A stretch of DNA of 64,000 nucleotides from Catenaria anguillulae PL171. Taxonomy: Eukaryota; Blastocladiomycota; Blastocladiomycetes; Blastocladiales; Catenariaceae. Numbering within the stretch: position 1 is the stretch's first letter; each line of letters starts with the position of its first letter. A model generated the notes under the pieces. That model worked only from the letters and a program-made list of their open reading frames with translations, did no database searches and was not told the origin of the DNA. Below, piece after piece: positions 33,569-43,893 of the stretch. The DNA is taken from the NCBI GenBank assembly GCA_002102555.1, contig MCFL01000015.1, positions 468,521 through 532,520 on the forward strand, in the 5' to 3' direction. A program made the position numbers and the translations under genes.

Positions 33569-36500
33569 ATGATATCCAACAGTACCTACAGCAGCAGCAG
33601 CAACAGCACTGCTTCTCACGGACACGACGACGGCCATGACGCTTCTGCCTGCACCAATTGCGCACAGCATGCCGCCGAGGCTCAGCAATGGCAGTCTGCC
33701 TACCTGCAGCTCGAGCGCCAATTCGTCAAGCTGCAACTGCGCATTGACGAGGTCGACACCATGTCCAGCCTGTCCCGTCACGGGTCCATGGCCAGGTCAC
33801 GTCCGGCCACGACATCGAGCGCTTCAGCCAAACCAGCGTTATGCCAGGACCAGGGCGTCGGCCAAGGATCCGTGTGCGACCGAGTCAACCGGATCATCCA
33901 AACATCGCCTGATAAAGCAACGCTTCCAACAACGGATGCGTGTGTCGCAACAAATCCCGCGCCATCAGTCACCGACGACGGCGTGCAAACGGACACCAAT
34001 CTGAGCCTCTTTGCTCCGTTAGATGTTGACGACCAGCTTGATGAAGAGTCGCCCCAGTCCTCGGAACTCTTGACTGTGATTCCGCCCGCCATCCCATCCA
34101 CCCTCCAGTCCTTGTCGTCGTCCAGCTCCTCGTCTTGGGTGTCAACAGCCCAGTCAATGGTCCTGACCGAAGATCACGCTTCGCAAACCTCATGCTCGTT
34201 TCTCGCCACCTGCGCATCTACTGCTGCCGCCACCGACCATGCCGATTCAACGGCAAACCAGCATGTTGCTCGTCGCAAGTACCGCCGCCACTCGTCTCTG
34301 GCACGCACTGGTGACGGGTCGGGTTCGCGCCCGCGGCCCGTCTCGCGGCGCATCCGTGGCTTGGCCAAACGCCCCATCAAGCAACGGCCGCTGGCGGTGG
34401 CGCAAAGCGATACCGACTTGGCGGATTACAGTGATGTGTCTGAGCACGAAACGAGTGGCGATGCAGATGTAGAACCGTCTGGCACACTGACATCGGGATC
34501 CGACACAGAGGGTTCAAGAACGGGCGGACGGTCAGTCACACCAACGCAGAAACTGATTGGACGTGACCTTGAAGAGGAGCAGGATGACGACGACGACGAC
34601 GACGACGAATCGTCGAGCCGCGTATGTTGAGCTGCTTGTGTGACCGTTCTGGCGTCCGATTATACCTTGACTGACTCGAGCACATCAGGGTGAGCCGCTT
34701 GAGTTCGCCTCTGATTCCAGCATGTCGCAACCCCGGCCCCCAACCCCACCACTCGCTTCCAGACGGACTCGCTACGTGCAGCAGCAGCATATCCAAGCCT
34801 CAGCTCTCGCCACCCCGCCCATCTCCCCCAGCGACGGCAGCATCGCACATTCATCCACACTCGCACCGGCCTGTACCGCCAACCCGAGCTCATTGGCCCC
34901 AGTAGGTGCCGCCACGTCGTCGGACGCATCCACGCGCTCCATTGCACCCTCATCGGCCAATCGCAACAATGCAAGCATCTGCCACTCATCAAGCTCAATG
35001 TCCATTTCCATCTCGGACTCGATGCTGTCCATGTCGGATCCACCACTGGTTGCAGTTCTTGGGCCCGTTCCCGAGTCCGGGTCACCGCTTGGCATGGCTG
35101 CGCCGCGGCGAGGTGGGGTCACGACCGATGATGACGAAGACGACAAGGACCACGAGGAAAATCGAGAAAAGATGTTACCGGATACGGCGCCGACGCTGTT
35201 GAGCTTGCTCGAGTCGCCGGCGCATTCGTTTAATGTGCTGACCGTGTCGCGGATCGGAGGTGGCGTCGGAGGAGTGGAAAGTGTGCCAGAGACGTTGGAG
35301 CGTAACAGCAACAGAGACGAGGTGCCCACGCTGAGTCGTGGAACCCGGCTCGACATTGATTTGTCGCGATTGAGTACCATTACTGAAATGAGCAGTGCTT
35401 CCGTGGCGACGGATCCGCCGCCCGGCGTGGCAGCGTCTGCGGAGGCGAGTAGTGGAGCAGACCAACCCCGACATGCGCAACCACCTCTGCCACCCATGGC
35501 GTGGCCAAGGCCGCCAAGCACCACGCCGCCCCCACCGTCACCTCGGGCAATCCGCGATGACCACGGAGCCCCGACATCCCACGTGCCAACGAACACGAAC
35601 ACAGCCCCAATGTCTTCCACGTCGGCCGTATCGCGTTCTCCGCTCGTGCAAGTGTCTCCGCCTTTGTTCGCCGAATCCTCGCCCGTGTCTCGGAAAAAAT
35701 CCAAATCCAAGAAACGGTCCAACGCAAGCAGCAAGCTTGGATCGCTCATGCCTCGGCGCCAACCGACAAACACGTCCACATCGTCGTCTGCAGCGACCGT
35801 CTCCGACTCTGGCGTCGGCATTGCACATACCGTCACTTCAAGCCAAGTGTCGCTCTCGTCTACGTCGGGTGCGGCCGGTTCCGACGAGCACCATCCAAAG
35901 GAAAAGGTCAAAGGGTGGAAAGCCGTCACATCGTTTGTCACCAAAGTCAAGGACAAGGTTCGCGACAAGGTACAGCACAAGTCGCATTCGTCATCCACGG
36001 GGAAAAACACCGTGTTTGCCGCGCCCGATGGCCACACGTACCAGTCGCCGCCGACGTCGCGCCGGTCGTCGCTGGCGCAGCTCGTTGGGCTCGGCAGCCA
36101 CCACCATGCCAGTAGCAGCTCGATTGCGGGCAATGCCCCGTTGAGTCCGACATCCGGCTCGATTCGCGCCGTGTACGGGCCCTTCCACCACGGGTCGCCC
36201 GCAACGTCCAACGCGACCATTGTATCGACCGTGTTGACGAGCGATTCGGAATCGTCGGGCGTACCGCTCAGTCCGAGAAGTGTTGGATCAATGTTAGTTG
36301 CCGGGGGATCGAGTCGTGGCACGCCGCGGCCCACGGGACATGCGACCGTCGGTGCGGCGGCGGGCGGCACAAAGATGTATCAGTCTCAGCAGCAAGTTGT
36401 TGCGGCGGCAGCCTATGGGTCGGCGGCTGGAGGGGGAGGCGCAAGTGGTGCAGTCGTGGGCCGCGCACCTCCCCACGCAGGCGCAGGCGGGTCCGTGTCC

Positions 36501-37364
36501 ATGTCTGCGGCGACGGGCGGAATGGTTGCCGCTGCAGCGTATGCGAGTCACCTGCACCAGTACCAACAACAAAAACAGGCGCAGCAACAGGTTGGATCCA
36601 CGACCACAACCAACAATCTGCGTCCTTGGCTCGGCCCACCACCCCTCACAAAGTCCAACTCTGCCCCGGGTTCCCCGCACACGGCCCATGGGACACTTGC
36701 CACCACGGGTGCTGCTTCGAATTCTAGACACATGCCCCAATCCATGTCGGTACCCGAACTCTACTCCCTCGCGCACGCACCCACCCCGCGGCACACGGCC
36801 ACTGCATCAGTGCCCATCATGTTTCCAAAACCCGTCAAGGCCCTCGGCACGCCCAAAGTGCTTCTGGCCGATCCGCTCGAGCCGTCGCCAAACATGCGCA
36901 TCTCCATGGTGACGCTCGAGTCGCAGCCCGATTCCACCTCGTCGCGTACGCCCAGCCCAAGCCTCATGTCACTGAAATCGGACGTGCCGCTCATCACCCC
37001 GGAAAACGCGCCGCCTGTGCCGCCGCTCGTCGTGGACCCCGGCATGTCGTTGCCGCGGTCGCTGCATTTGACCGACGTGGATGCCGACGAGGACCAAAGC
37101 GAGACCACAAGCGTAAACGACCGGCCGTTGCAAAGAACACATCGGCCGGGGCCGGGGCCGAACAAGGTAGGCCCGGTCGACATGGCGCCGCCCGAGGTGT
37201 TGACGCTGGATGACGTTGCGGATCAGATTCCAGTGGATGTTCGGTCCATTGCGTCGTCGCGCATTTCGCTCGTGTTGCCTGCAACGAGTGCGGGGGCGGG
37301 AGTCACAGGTGGCGCAACGAATCAGTATGTGCATCCGGCGGCGGCCGCAGCGGGGTCGGCGTAG
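33569..37364 (+). CDS. Very large disordered protein with an N-terminal coiled-coil-like segment
   Basis: Exons 33569-34621 and 34689-37364 (67-nt intron, GTATGT...ATCAG, phase 0) give 1242 aa. Residues about 45-70 have a heptad-like run (WQSAYLQLERQFVKLQLRID). The rest is Ser/Thr/Pro/Ala-rich with acidic runs. One notable ordered-looking block is GWKAVTSFVTKVKDKVRDKV (exon 2, near 35910-35970). A histidine- and serine-rich stretch and poly-Ala/Gly segments follow. No known domain was recognised. Composition and lack of hydrophobic segments suggest a cytosolic or nuclear scaffold. The opposite strand is also long and open here, which reflects codon composition and not a second gene. Confidence 0.6.
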
Positions 37365-37851
37365 GCCCTTTCGTTCTTTCTTTGGTTGATTTCTCATCAT
37401 GTACCCAACCCTTCACGCGATTTTGTTCCGTCCGTCCATTTTTTTTCTCTCCGATCCCGCTGCTATTACTCCTTTTCTTTGTCGTTCTTTTTTTCCACTC
37501 GCTTTGTGTTTCCGTATCTTCTTTCTTTACTGGCTCGATGATGCCTCATCGTTTTCGATTGCGCATTCGCTTCCTTGTGTTCGCATTGACATCCTTGCTT
37601 CCTCCTTGACTGCAAGTCCCCTGGCTGGCGGAACGGCGGGGCAGTGTATTCTTTACATTTCGTTGTTGCAATGTTACCATATATTCCCTCCTTCTTGTGC
37701 TCACACTCTTGCAGCACCCGCGAACTCCGGACGCCGTAGGCACCCACGAATGAAGACACACAAATTGAAGAAGGGGTGCAATCCGGGGCGCTCTCAAACA
37801 CATCACACATATCGTTACTCGTCCACTGACATGGCGCCAGTCGAAACCGCA
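37365..37851. other. 3' region, T-rich
   Basis: A pyrimidine-rich stretch follows the stop of the disordered-protein gene and runs to the F-box relic, which is on the other strand. It probably holds both 3' untranslated regions. Confidence 0.4.
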
Positions 37852-38513
37852 TTATCCATGGACCGACCACACTCCACCTTTTGGAATGGCGACAAATTGC
37901 ATGAACTCGGGCAACTCGCGCGGCGCAACGTGCATATGCTTCAACTTGTGCGCGACCACGGGCTCGTCGGCGGCCAGCGGCGCCGGCGCGTCTGCATCGT
38001 TCACGTCTGGCGAAATGCTGACCAAGCCTGGGGCAATGAAATGCTCGATTTGCGTGTACACTATGAGCGCTTGGACGGCAGAAAGAGCCATCGACTGGTA
38101 GTTGTTTTCGCCGCGCGGGCTCTTGGGAATGTGAAAGTGGCTAAGGTTGGGCATGTGGTGGTATGGGATCCAAGGAAGCAGGCGCGAAATGTCGGGGCAG
38201 TCGAAGGCGATACAACCACGGTGCTCAACGTCGAGCAAGGTGAGGTGGGTCGGGGATGGGAAACAGACGGCTTCGGGGAGGAGCGCAGGCGTTGGGAGGT
38301 TAATGCCAGCAAAGAGGATTTCAGCAGCTTCAAAAGTAATCGTCAACTCCTTGAGGCTGGACATGTGGACTTTGAAATTGGGACGGTCCCGATAGGTCCA
38401 CGAAAGCTGGCAAGGTCGTGGAAGCAGCCAGCATGGGTGTCGTTGGCAGCGACGCGATCGACGACGGTCAGCCAGACGAGGACAGTGGCGGGCTTCTCAG
38501 TGGCGGTCAACAT
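37852..38513 (-). pseudogene. Shortened tandem copy of the F-box gene at 38697-40262
   Basis: The piece starts with an F-box-like segment (TVLVWLTVVDRV, then in another frame QLSWTYRD, compare LSWTCRN in the full gene). It jumps straight to the C-terminal third: SLKELTITFEAAEIL, then HLTLLDVEH, YHHMPNLSHFHIP and HFIAPGLVSI. These parallel LQELTISFELAAPLL, RLTLVDIED, FHHMPNLQNVHIP and SFIAPGLVEI in the neighbour. About 330 internal codons are missing and there is a frame change between the two parts. A tandem duplicate that has lost its middle. Whether the 3' part is still translated is unknown. Confidence 0.8.
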
Positions 38514-38696
38514 GGTTGCATGGATTGCATCGAGTCAGTCTGGCTGATTTCGTCCACCTATTCGGGAGGGACTGAGCCGTCCATCGGCCCAACGCAGCTG
38601 GCTGCAACAAAAACTGTGATCCTCTTCCGAAAGAAGAAACGAAGGATGTATGTATACACTACATCCCTTGCAGGTCCAACAACTTCCCTGATCCAT

Positions 38697-40262
38697 TCAC
38701 GTTGACAGCAAGTCGGCATCAGGCAAGGCAATCCAACGCGCCAACTCGTCCACAACGCTGTGGGAAACCAGGACCCGAGTCAAATGCTTGGCAAACACAG
38801 GCATCTGCGCAACTTGATCCTCGCTTGAAACAATCTCGACCAGCCCCGGTGCGATAAACGATTGCACGCGCGTGTGCGTTGCAAGCGACACCAGCGTCAC
38901 GCCGTCAATCGAATGCGTGTTGCGGATTCCGCGATGTCCAAACGGGATGTGGACATTTTGCAGGTTCGGCATGTGATGGAACGGAACTCTGGGCACCTTG
39001 TCGAACTCGCCAACTTGCCTGGCAACCGTGCGATCCTCAATGTCGACCAGCGTGAGACGGGTGAGCGCTGGGAACGCGAAGGTTGTGGGGTCGGCAGGGA
39101 ACATGGAGTTAGGACCGCCTTCAAGCAAGGGCGCGGCCAGCTCAAAGGAAATCGTGAGCTCTTGAAGCTTGGGCAAGTGCACTTGGAATGGAGTAAAGCC
39201 GGTCCCCTCGCCACATTCGAAATCGAGAACAAGCCGCTCGAGCGCCGTCAACGAAAACAATCGTCTACACTCACACGGGACGTCCGCGACGCCAAGCACC
39301 TCGAGAGAGGCAAGGTGGGGTAAATCGGCAAGGTTGGCGAAAAACTTGTCGTCATCAAAGTAAAAGCCGTGCAGCATGCGCACGTGTCGAGTCGCGGGCC
39401 CGAACGCTGGACAAGAGCGTGAATCGGCGGGAATAAAGTAGTCGTGGCGTGTCAGCTCCTTGTACCGGTCTGTGATGGGATGGTAGGCATCCCACTCGTA
39501 CTGGTCAATTCGGGAATAGAATCGGAACGTGCGGAGGCGCTTGGGATCCATGGACAAGATGAAGGGGAGTCTGTCAAAGAATTTGGGGTCCCCTCTCCGA
39601 CCGTCATAGGGGCCCTCCCAAAAGCAGTGTTCGCCAGTTGCAAGCGCGTCCATGATCAACTCGTTTACCAAATGCAAGGGATACGGGAACAGGACAAGGC
39701 CGCCGTCGATGCGAACTGCATTTGCTGTCTCGCTATTGCCCCACAGAGACTCGATTCCTGAAAGGTCCGGCTCGGATTGGTTGCCCTCGTTTTCCAGCAG
39801 CGACGCCAGGTACAGCTTGCCGTCCAACACGACAAACGGTTGCAAACCCGAATACTCGGACACGGCACGGATCCGTTCGAGCCGCTCGCTATTCATATCC
39901 AACTGGCCCGTCCAATACCGTGGATATACGCTCGAATCCATGACGTCTTGATGGCGGGCAATTTGGACCCGGTCTATGTCCTGTTCGTAAGGAAGCCCTT
40001 TTGGATAAACTTCGGGAACGTTCTCGAAGTTATCGCGGAACACGAGGCAAAGCCGATGCCAGATGAACGGATAGGCGGCTTGGTATGCGTTGCGGCAGGT
40101 CCATGAGAGCCGGGCGACGTCAAGAAAGCGTCCGGGACGTGAGTCTTCTGCGAGAAGATGGAGGACCACGTTGAGCCAAAGCTCGGTGGGGAGCGAAAGG
40201 GTGCCGGGGACCATACTTATGTTGCTGCTGAACGGATCCGTCGGTCGATTGATACTGTGCAT
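38697..40262 (-). CDS. F-box protein
   Basis: Single exon, 521 aa. The F-box is at residues about 20-70: LSLPTELWLNVVLHLLAED, then LDVARLSWTCRNAYQAAYPF. The rest consists of irregular leucine-rich segments (LASLEVLGVADV, LQELTISFEL, LTRLTLVDIED), as in fungal SCF adaptors. The substrate is unknown. Met17 (MVPGTLSLP) is an alternative start that keeps the F-box. The relic just downstream on the same strand is a shortened copy. Confidence 0.75.
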   Translation of the reverse strand: MHSINRPTDPFSSNISMVPGTLSLPTELWLNVVLHLLAEDSRPGRFLDVARLSWTCRNAYQAAYPFIWHRLCLVFRDNFENVPEVYPKGLPYEQDIDRVQIARHQDVMDSSVYPRYWTGQLDMNSERLERIRAVSEYSGLQPFVVLDGKLYLASLLENEGNQSEPDLSGIESLWGNSETANAVRIDGGLVLFPYPLHLVNELIMDALATGEHCFWEGPYDGRRGDPKFFDRLPFILSMDPKRLRTFRFYSRIDQYEWDAYHPITDRYKELTRHDYFIPADSRSCPAFGPATRHVRMLHGFYFDDDKFFANLADLPHLASLEVLGVADVPCECRRLFSLTALERLVLDFECGEGTGFTPFQVHLPKLQELTISFELAAPLLEGGPNSMFPADPTTFAFPALTRLTLVDIEDRTVARQVGEFDKVPRVPFHHMPNLQNVHIPFGHRGIRNTHSIDGVTLVSLATHTRVQSFIAPGLVEIVSSEDQVAQMPVFAKHLTRVLVSHSVVDELARWIALPDADLLST

Positions 40263-40317
40263 ATGAACAATTCATTCATCGGCGACGCTGAATAGAGACG
40301 TTGGTCAAGACGTTGGC

Positions 40318-40351
40318 GGTTTTCCGCTGTTAAAGGTTTTCCGCTGTAATA
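40318..40351. repeat. Two copies of a 17-nt direct repeat
   Basis: GGTTTTCCGCTGT followed by TTAAA or TAATAA occurs twice in a row, 60-90 nt upstream of the F-box start. Confidence 0.7.
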
Positions 40352-40395
40352 AATGTTTGCACAGGGAGAAACTGCCGCCGATCCACCTGCGCAGA

Positions 40396-40435
40396 CTGAC
40401 CTGAGCCGTTCAGATCTGACCTGACCCGTTCAGAT
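40396..40435. repeat. Two copies of a 20-nt direct repeat
   Basis: CTGACCTGAGCCGTTCAGAT is followed at once by the same 20 bases with one change (G to C). It sits 130-170 nt upstream of the F-box ATG and may be a doubled regulatory site. Confidence 0.8.
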
Positions 40436-40913
40436 CTTGAAGGGCAAGCACGGACAAGTTGTGCACCGCACAAGTGCTCTGCAGCCGAGCACATGGCGTC
40501 ATTGATGCTCGTGAATCATGAGACAAAAGGTGGTATATGTATTGTGCGATATTGGCGATTGGTACCAACATAAACGTCGGTACTATGAGGCAACCATCAC
40601 GGCAAATGGATCAACAGAAGGTGCCTGGCGGTGGAAGATGGAGAGACGTGAAGCAATTGATCTGTGAAACGATGCAGCAGGCGAATTCAAAACCAGCCAG
40701 CAAAGAAGGAAGGACAACTGAAAACGTGGAGCACGCCAAAGTGTGAGATGGTGGATTCACACTTCCAGAGATAGGACGGTGAATGATGACGGAGTGCATG
40801 GGAACAGAAGCGAACTAACGAGAAAAGCAATGGTGACATGTTGGGCAGGAATGAGCAAAGGAAAAAAAGGGTACAAAAGGGAAAGACACATCCAAGCAAC
40901 TGAATCCTTGCTG
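40436..40913. other. Intergenic region, nothing recognised
   Basis: Lies between the F-box promoter and the 3' end of the FAD monooxygenase gene. No gene is supported. Confidence 0.4.
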
Positions 40914-43893
40914 TCACTGCACAATCGCGCTGTCGGACCGGCTCGACCCGCGCAACGGCGGCACCGCCAACCCACCTTGATGCTTTGGCGCGATCCCGTC
41001 GCCCGCAGCCGCAGCCGCGACTCCCGCATTTGTTGCCGCCGCAAGCGACAAGGTAAACAAGTGATCGAGTCCCGCCGCGTTCAACACATGCTCATCGTCC
41101 TCGTCCTCGTCCTCCTCAACGTGCGTGTGCATATACTCTTGATGATGCGGGAACCGTGACCCGCCACCGCCACTGATCCTCGGACACGCATTGGCGTACT
41201 CTGTGTCGTTGACTGGGTCGTGGAACGTCATGCCTTGCATGGACTGGGCCAGTGCGTCGAGATCACACGGCAATGGCGGCGCAGGTGTCGACGGTGAAGG
41301 CGAATGTGTCGAGACTTGATCCGATTGCAACGACGATGTAATCGACAGCGCCTTGCCCGACCGCATGGACATGTCGGCGTTGGCTCCGCGCGCGCCTTGT
41401 CCCAGACTGTGACCCGCACCGCCAAGATTTCCGCCGGCTTGCATCGCACTGGAAAGGGCGACATGACCCGACACGGACGATGACGAGGACGTGCGTGGAC
41501 GGAACCCGCCAAGGGCGGAATCGGTTGATTCGCGCATCAGGTCCTGCGACGACGTGGACACGCCCGACGACGACACGGTCCCGTGCTTGTTGGACCCAAG
41601 GCCAAACATTGAGAAAAATCCGCTTGAACTCCCGTCCTTCCCGAGCCCACTTGTCACGCTGCCCGCTGAGCCCTTCTTATACATGCCCGTTGACACAGAC
41701 CTGACGGGTTTTGCGACTGACGCGGAGCCCGCCGGCGTGTCACTAAGTGCTTCCCGGACCGCCGCATCGGGATCCCATGCCGAAGCCTTGCGCAACTTGC
41801 CCTCAATCATCTTTGTGGGAATGATCTTGAGCGCGGCATCCCGGAGCAGCGTCGACGTCTTGCTCTGCCACTGCGACACCTTTGTCTGGCGAAACGACTC
41901 GCGCTGGATCCGCGACACGTGCTTGATCCTTGTCCGAGCAAATTGGTCAAACAACACGGTGGGTTTCACGGCGGGGCCATGGGCAACAATGAGCCGCACA
42001 AGCAAGTGCGCATCCTCAATGGCCATGTTGGCCCCCTGAAACAGCGCCGGCGTGGTCGGATGCGCGGCATCCCCCAACAGCACACATCGCGCAGAGTACC
42101 AGGCCATTGGGTCGGAATCCGCCTCGCGATCCACAATTGGCTGCAAGTAAAAATGGTCAGCGCGTGTCAATCGGAACATGGACTGCAACGGCTCGGGCCA
42201 GTGTGCGGGTGGCTCTTCACCCTCGCGCTTGAGCTGCTTTGCCTTGAACGCCTCGCGCGACCCTTGCCACTTTTCCCTGACCCACCAGTACCCGTACGAC
42301 CCGATTTCGTTGAGGAACCCAAACGAGAACCGGCGTTCCTTGTCGTAGTAGAGCGACATGGACCGCGGCTTGTGAAAGTCGTCCTTGATCATGAGCTTGT
42401 GGAGTTGTCGCCGCAACAGCGCCTTGGCCGGATCATTTGCATCCTCGCGTTGCGCACGCTCTTCTTGTGGGAGAGGGAAACTGCCACGGTAGCAGATTTC
42501 GCCCGCGTAGCGTGGCGACGAGTTGGGCACGGACGAGGACGAGGGTTTCGACGAGGTATCGGTTGCCGCGGCGGCCAGGGTTTCCGCACGGTATTGCGTC
42601 GTGAGTTGCCGGCACACGGATTTGATGCCATCGGCGCCAATCACCATTGGAACCACGAGCGAGGCAAAAGCGTGTTGGTAGGTGAAGACGAGCTCAACTG
42701 TGTAGTTTGTTTTTTTGATCAACAGTGAGCATGTGAGACAAGAGCGAAATGAGACAGCAAGTTGACATACCATGGTTGTCGTTTTCCGTGCACTGAATCA
42801 CAGACGACTCGAACAGGATCTTTTCTCTTGGTACCATGGTCATGAGCTGCGACATGAGCGACCGACGGTTTGTCATGCGCATGCACTGGCCAGTGCCCAA
42901 GACATTTTCCATGTTGAGCGATTTGATTGGGTCGGCGAGAACAATGGTGTCGAGATGGGCCAAGTCAACGGATGATGTGGCTGTTCATGAGGACAGTTGT
43001 ACAAAAACGACAGTGCGTGAGTCACGGTGAGAAGATGGTGACGCACTTGGTTGCCGTTGTTCATGGAATGCCACACCACAAGAGGGCTTGCGATGCATGA
43101 CGCATGTGAAACGCTTCCGACCTGCCGTCGACCGCATACACGATCACCAAGCAAGGCAAAGGAGAACAGAGTTGGGATATCGATATGGAAGCAAGAATAT
43201 GCACATACCACTGCCCGCCGTCGTTGCTCGTGAATGCCCGCCGAACACACCCGCGAAACCGGTAGATGACGAAGCCTCCGATCCACCCGCGACTGGCGAT
43301 GCCGTCTTGATACTCGCACCATCGACCATCATGGACCCGACCTTGCCGTTACCGGCGCCATTCGGCACCTGCATGCCGGTCGGCCCGTCCTGCCCCGGGA
43401 CCGCGGGCGGACCCTGCAAATGCCTGGCCTTGCACACGTGCACATGCTCGACGCGGCTCGAATGATGTGTCCAAAACTCGTCGGGAACGCCCAGCTCAAC
43501 GAGCACATCGATGGCCGCGGGAAACAAGCCCAGATCTGCGCCATCGAGATGCGTGCCCTCCTTGCGCTTTTCCAGGATCACGTATGGGATCTTGTATCGC
43601 TCAAAGAGTGCCGCGACGGCCAAGCCGCCCACACCACCGCCAACAATAGCAAATTCGGGCGGCGGGAAGATGTGGGCCGTGAGGTCGGTAAAGGGCGAGT
43701 GCGAGGGCATTTTGTTTGAAAGCAGGAGCGCGTGGAGTGGATGGATGTAAGGTTGCTGTTGGCGGGGATCGCTTGGGGGCGACGACATGGGCGAGTGGCC
43801 AGGTGAGGGCGATCCGGGGAGAAAGTCGAGGTGGTCAAGCGGCAACCGGTTGGGAGGATCGTTGTTGTTGTAGTTGTTGTGGTGAGGATACAT
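40914..43893 (-). CDS. FAD-dependent aromatic monooxygenase with a long disordered tail
   Basis: Exons 43893-43209, 43121-43047, 42980-42771 and 42697-40914 give 917 aa with consistent phases. After about 80 Pro/His-rich residues comes the FAD fold: FAIVGGGVGGLAVAALFERY (GxGxxG). It is followed by VILEKR, NRRSLMSQLM with the family Arg, VIGADGIKSV, and RCVLLGDAAHPTTPALFQGA, the GD motif that contacts FAD. This places it with the salicylate hydroxylase/UbiH-like class A flavoprotein monooxygenases (FAD_binding_3), which use NAD(P)H and O2. The substrate is unknown. From about residue 590 the protein is Ser/Gly/Ala-rich and low in complexity, with an acidic run (VEEDEDEDDE). Typical relatives end at 400-450 residues, so this tail is unusual. 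Confidence 0.8.

Noticed and set aside
34772-36370. A 532-codon open frame on the minus strand inside the disordered-protein gene
   Set aside because: It is the antisense of a Ser/Thr/Pro-rich coding exon. The plus-strand exon joins its partner cleanly by splicing, while the antisense frame has no domain and no partner exon.
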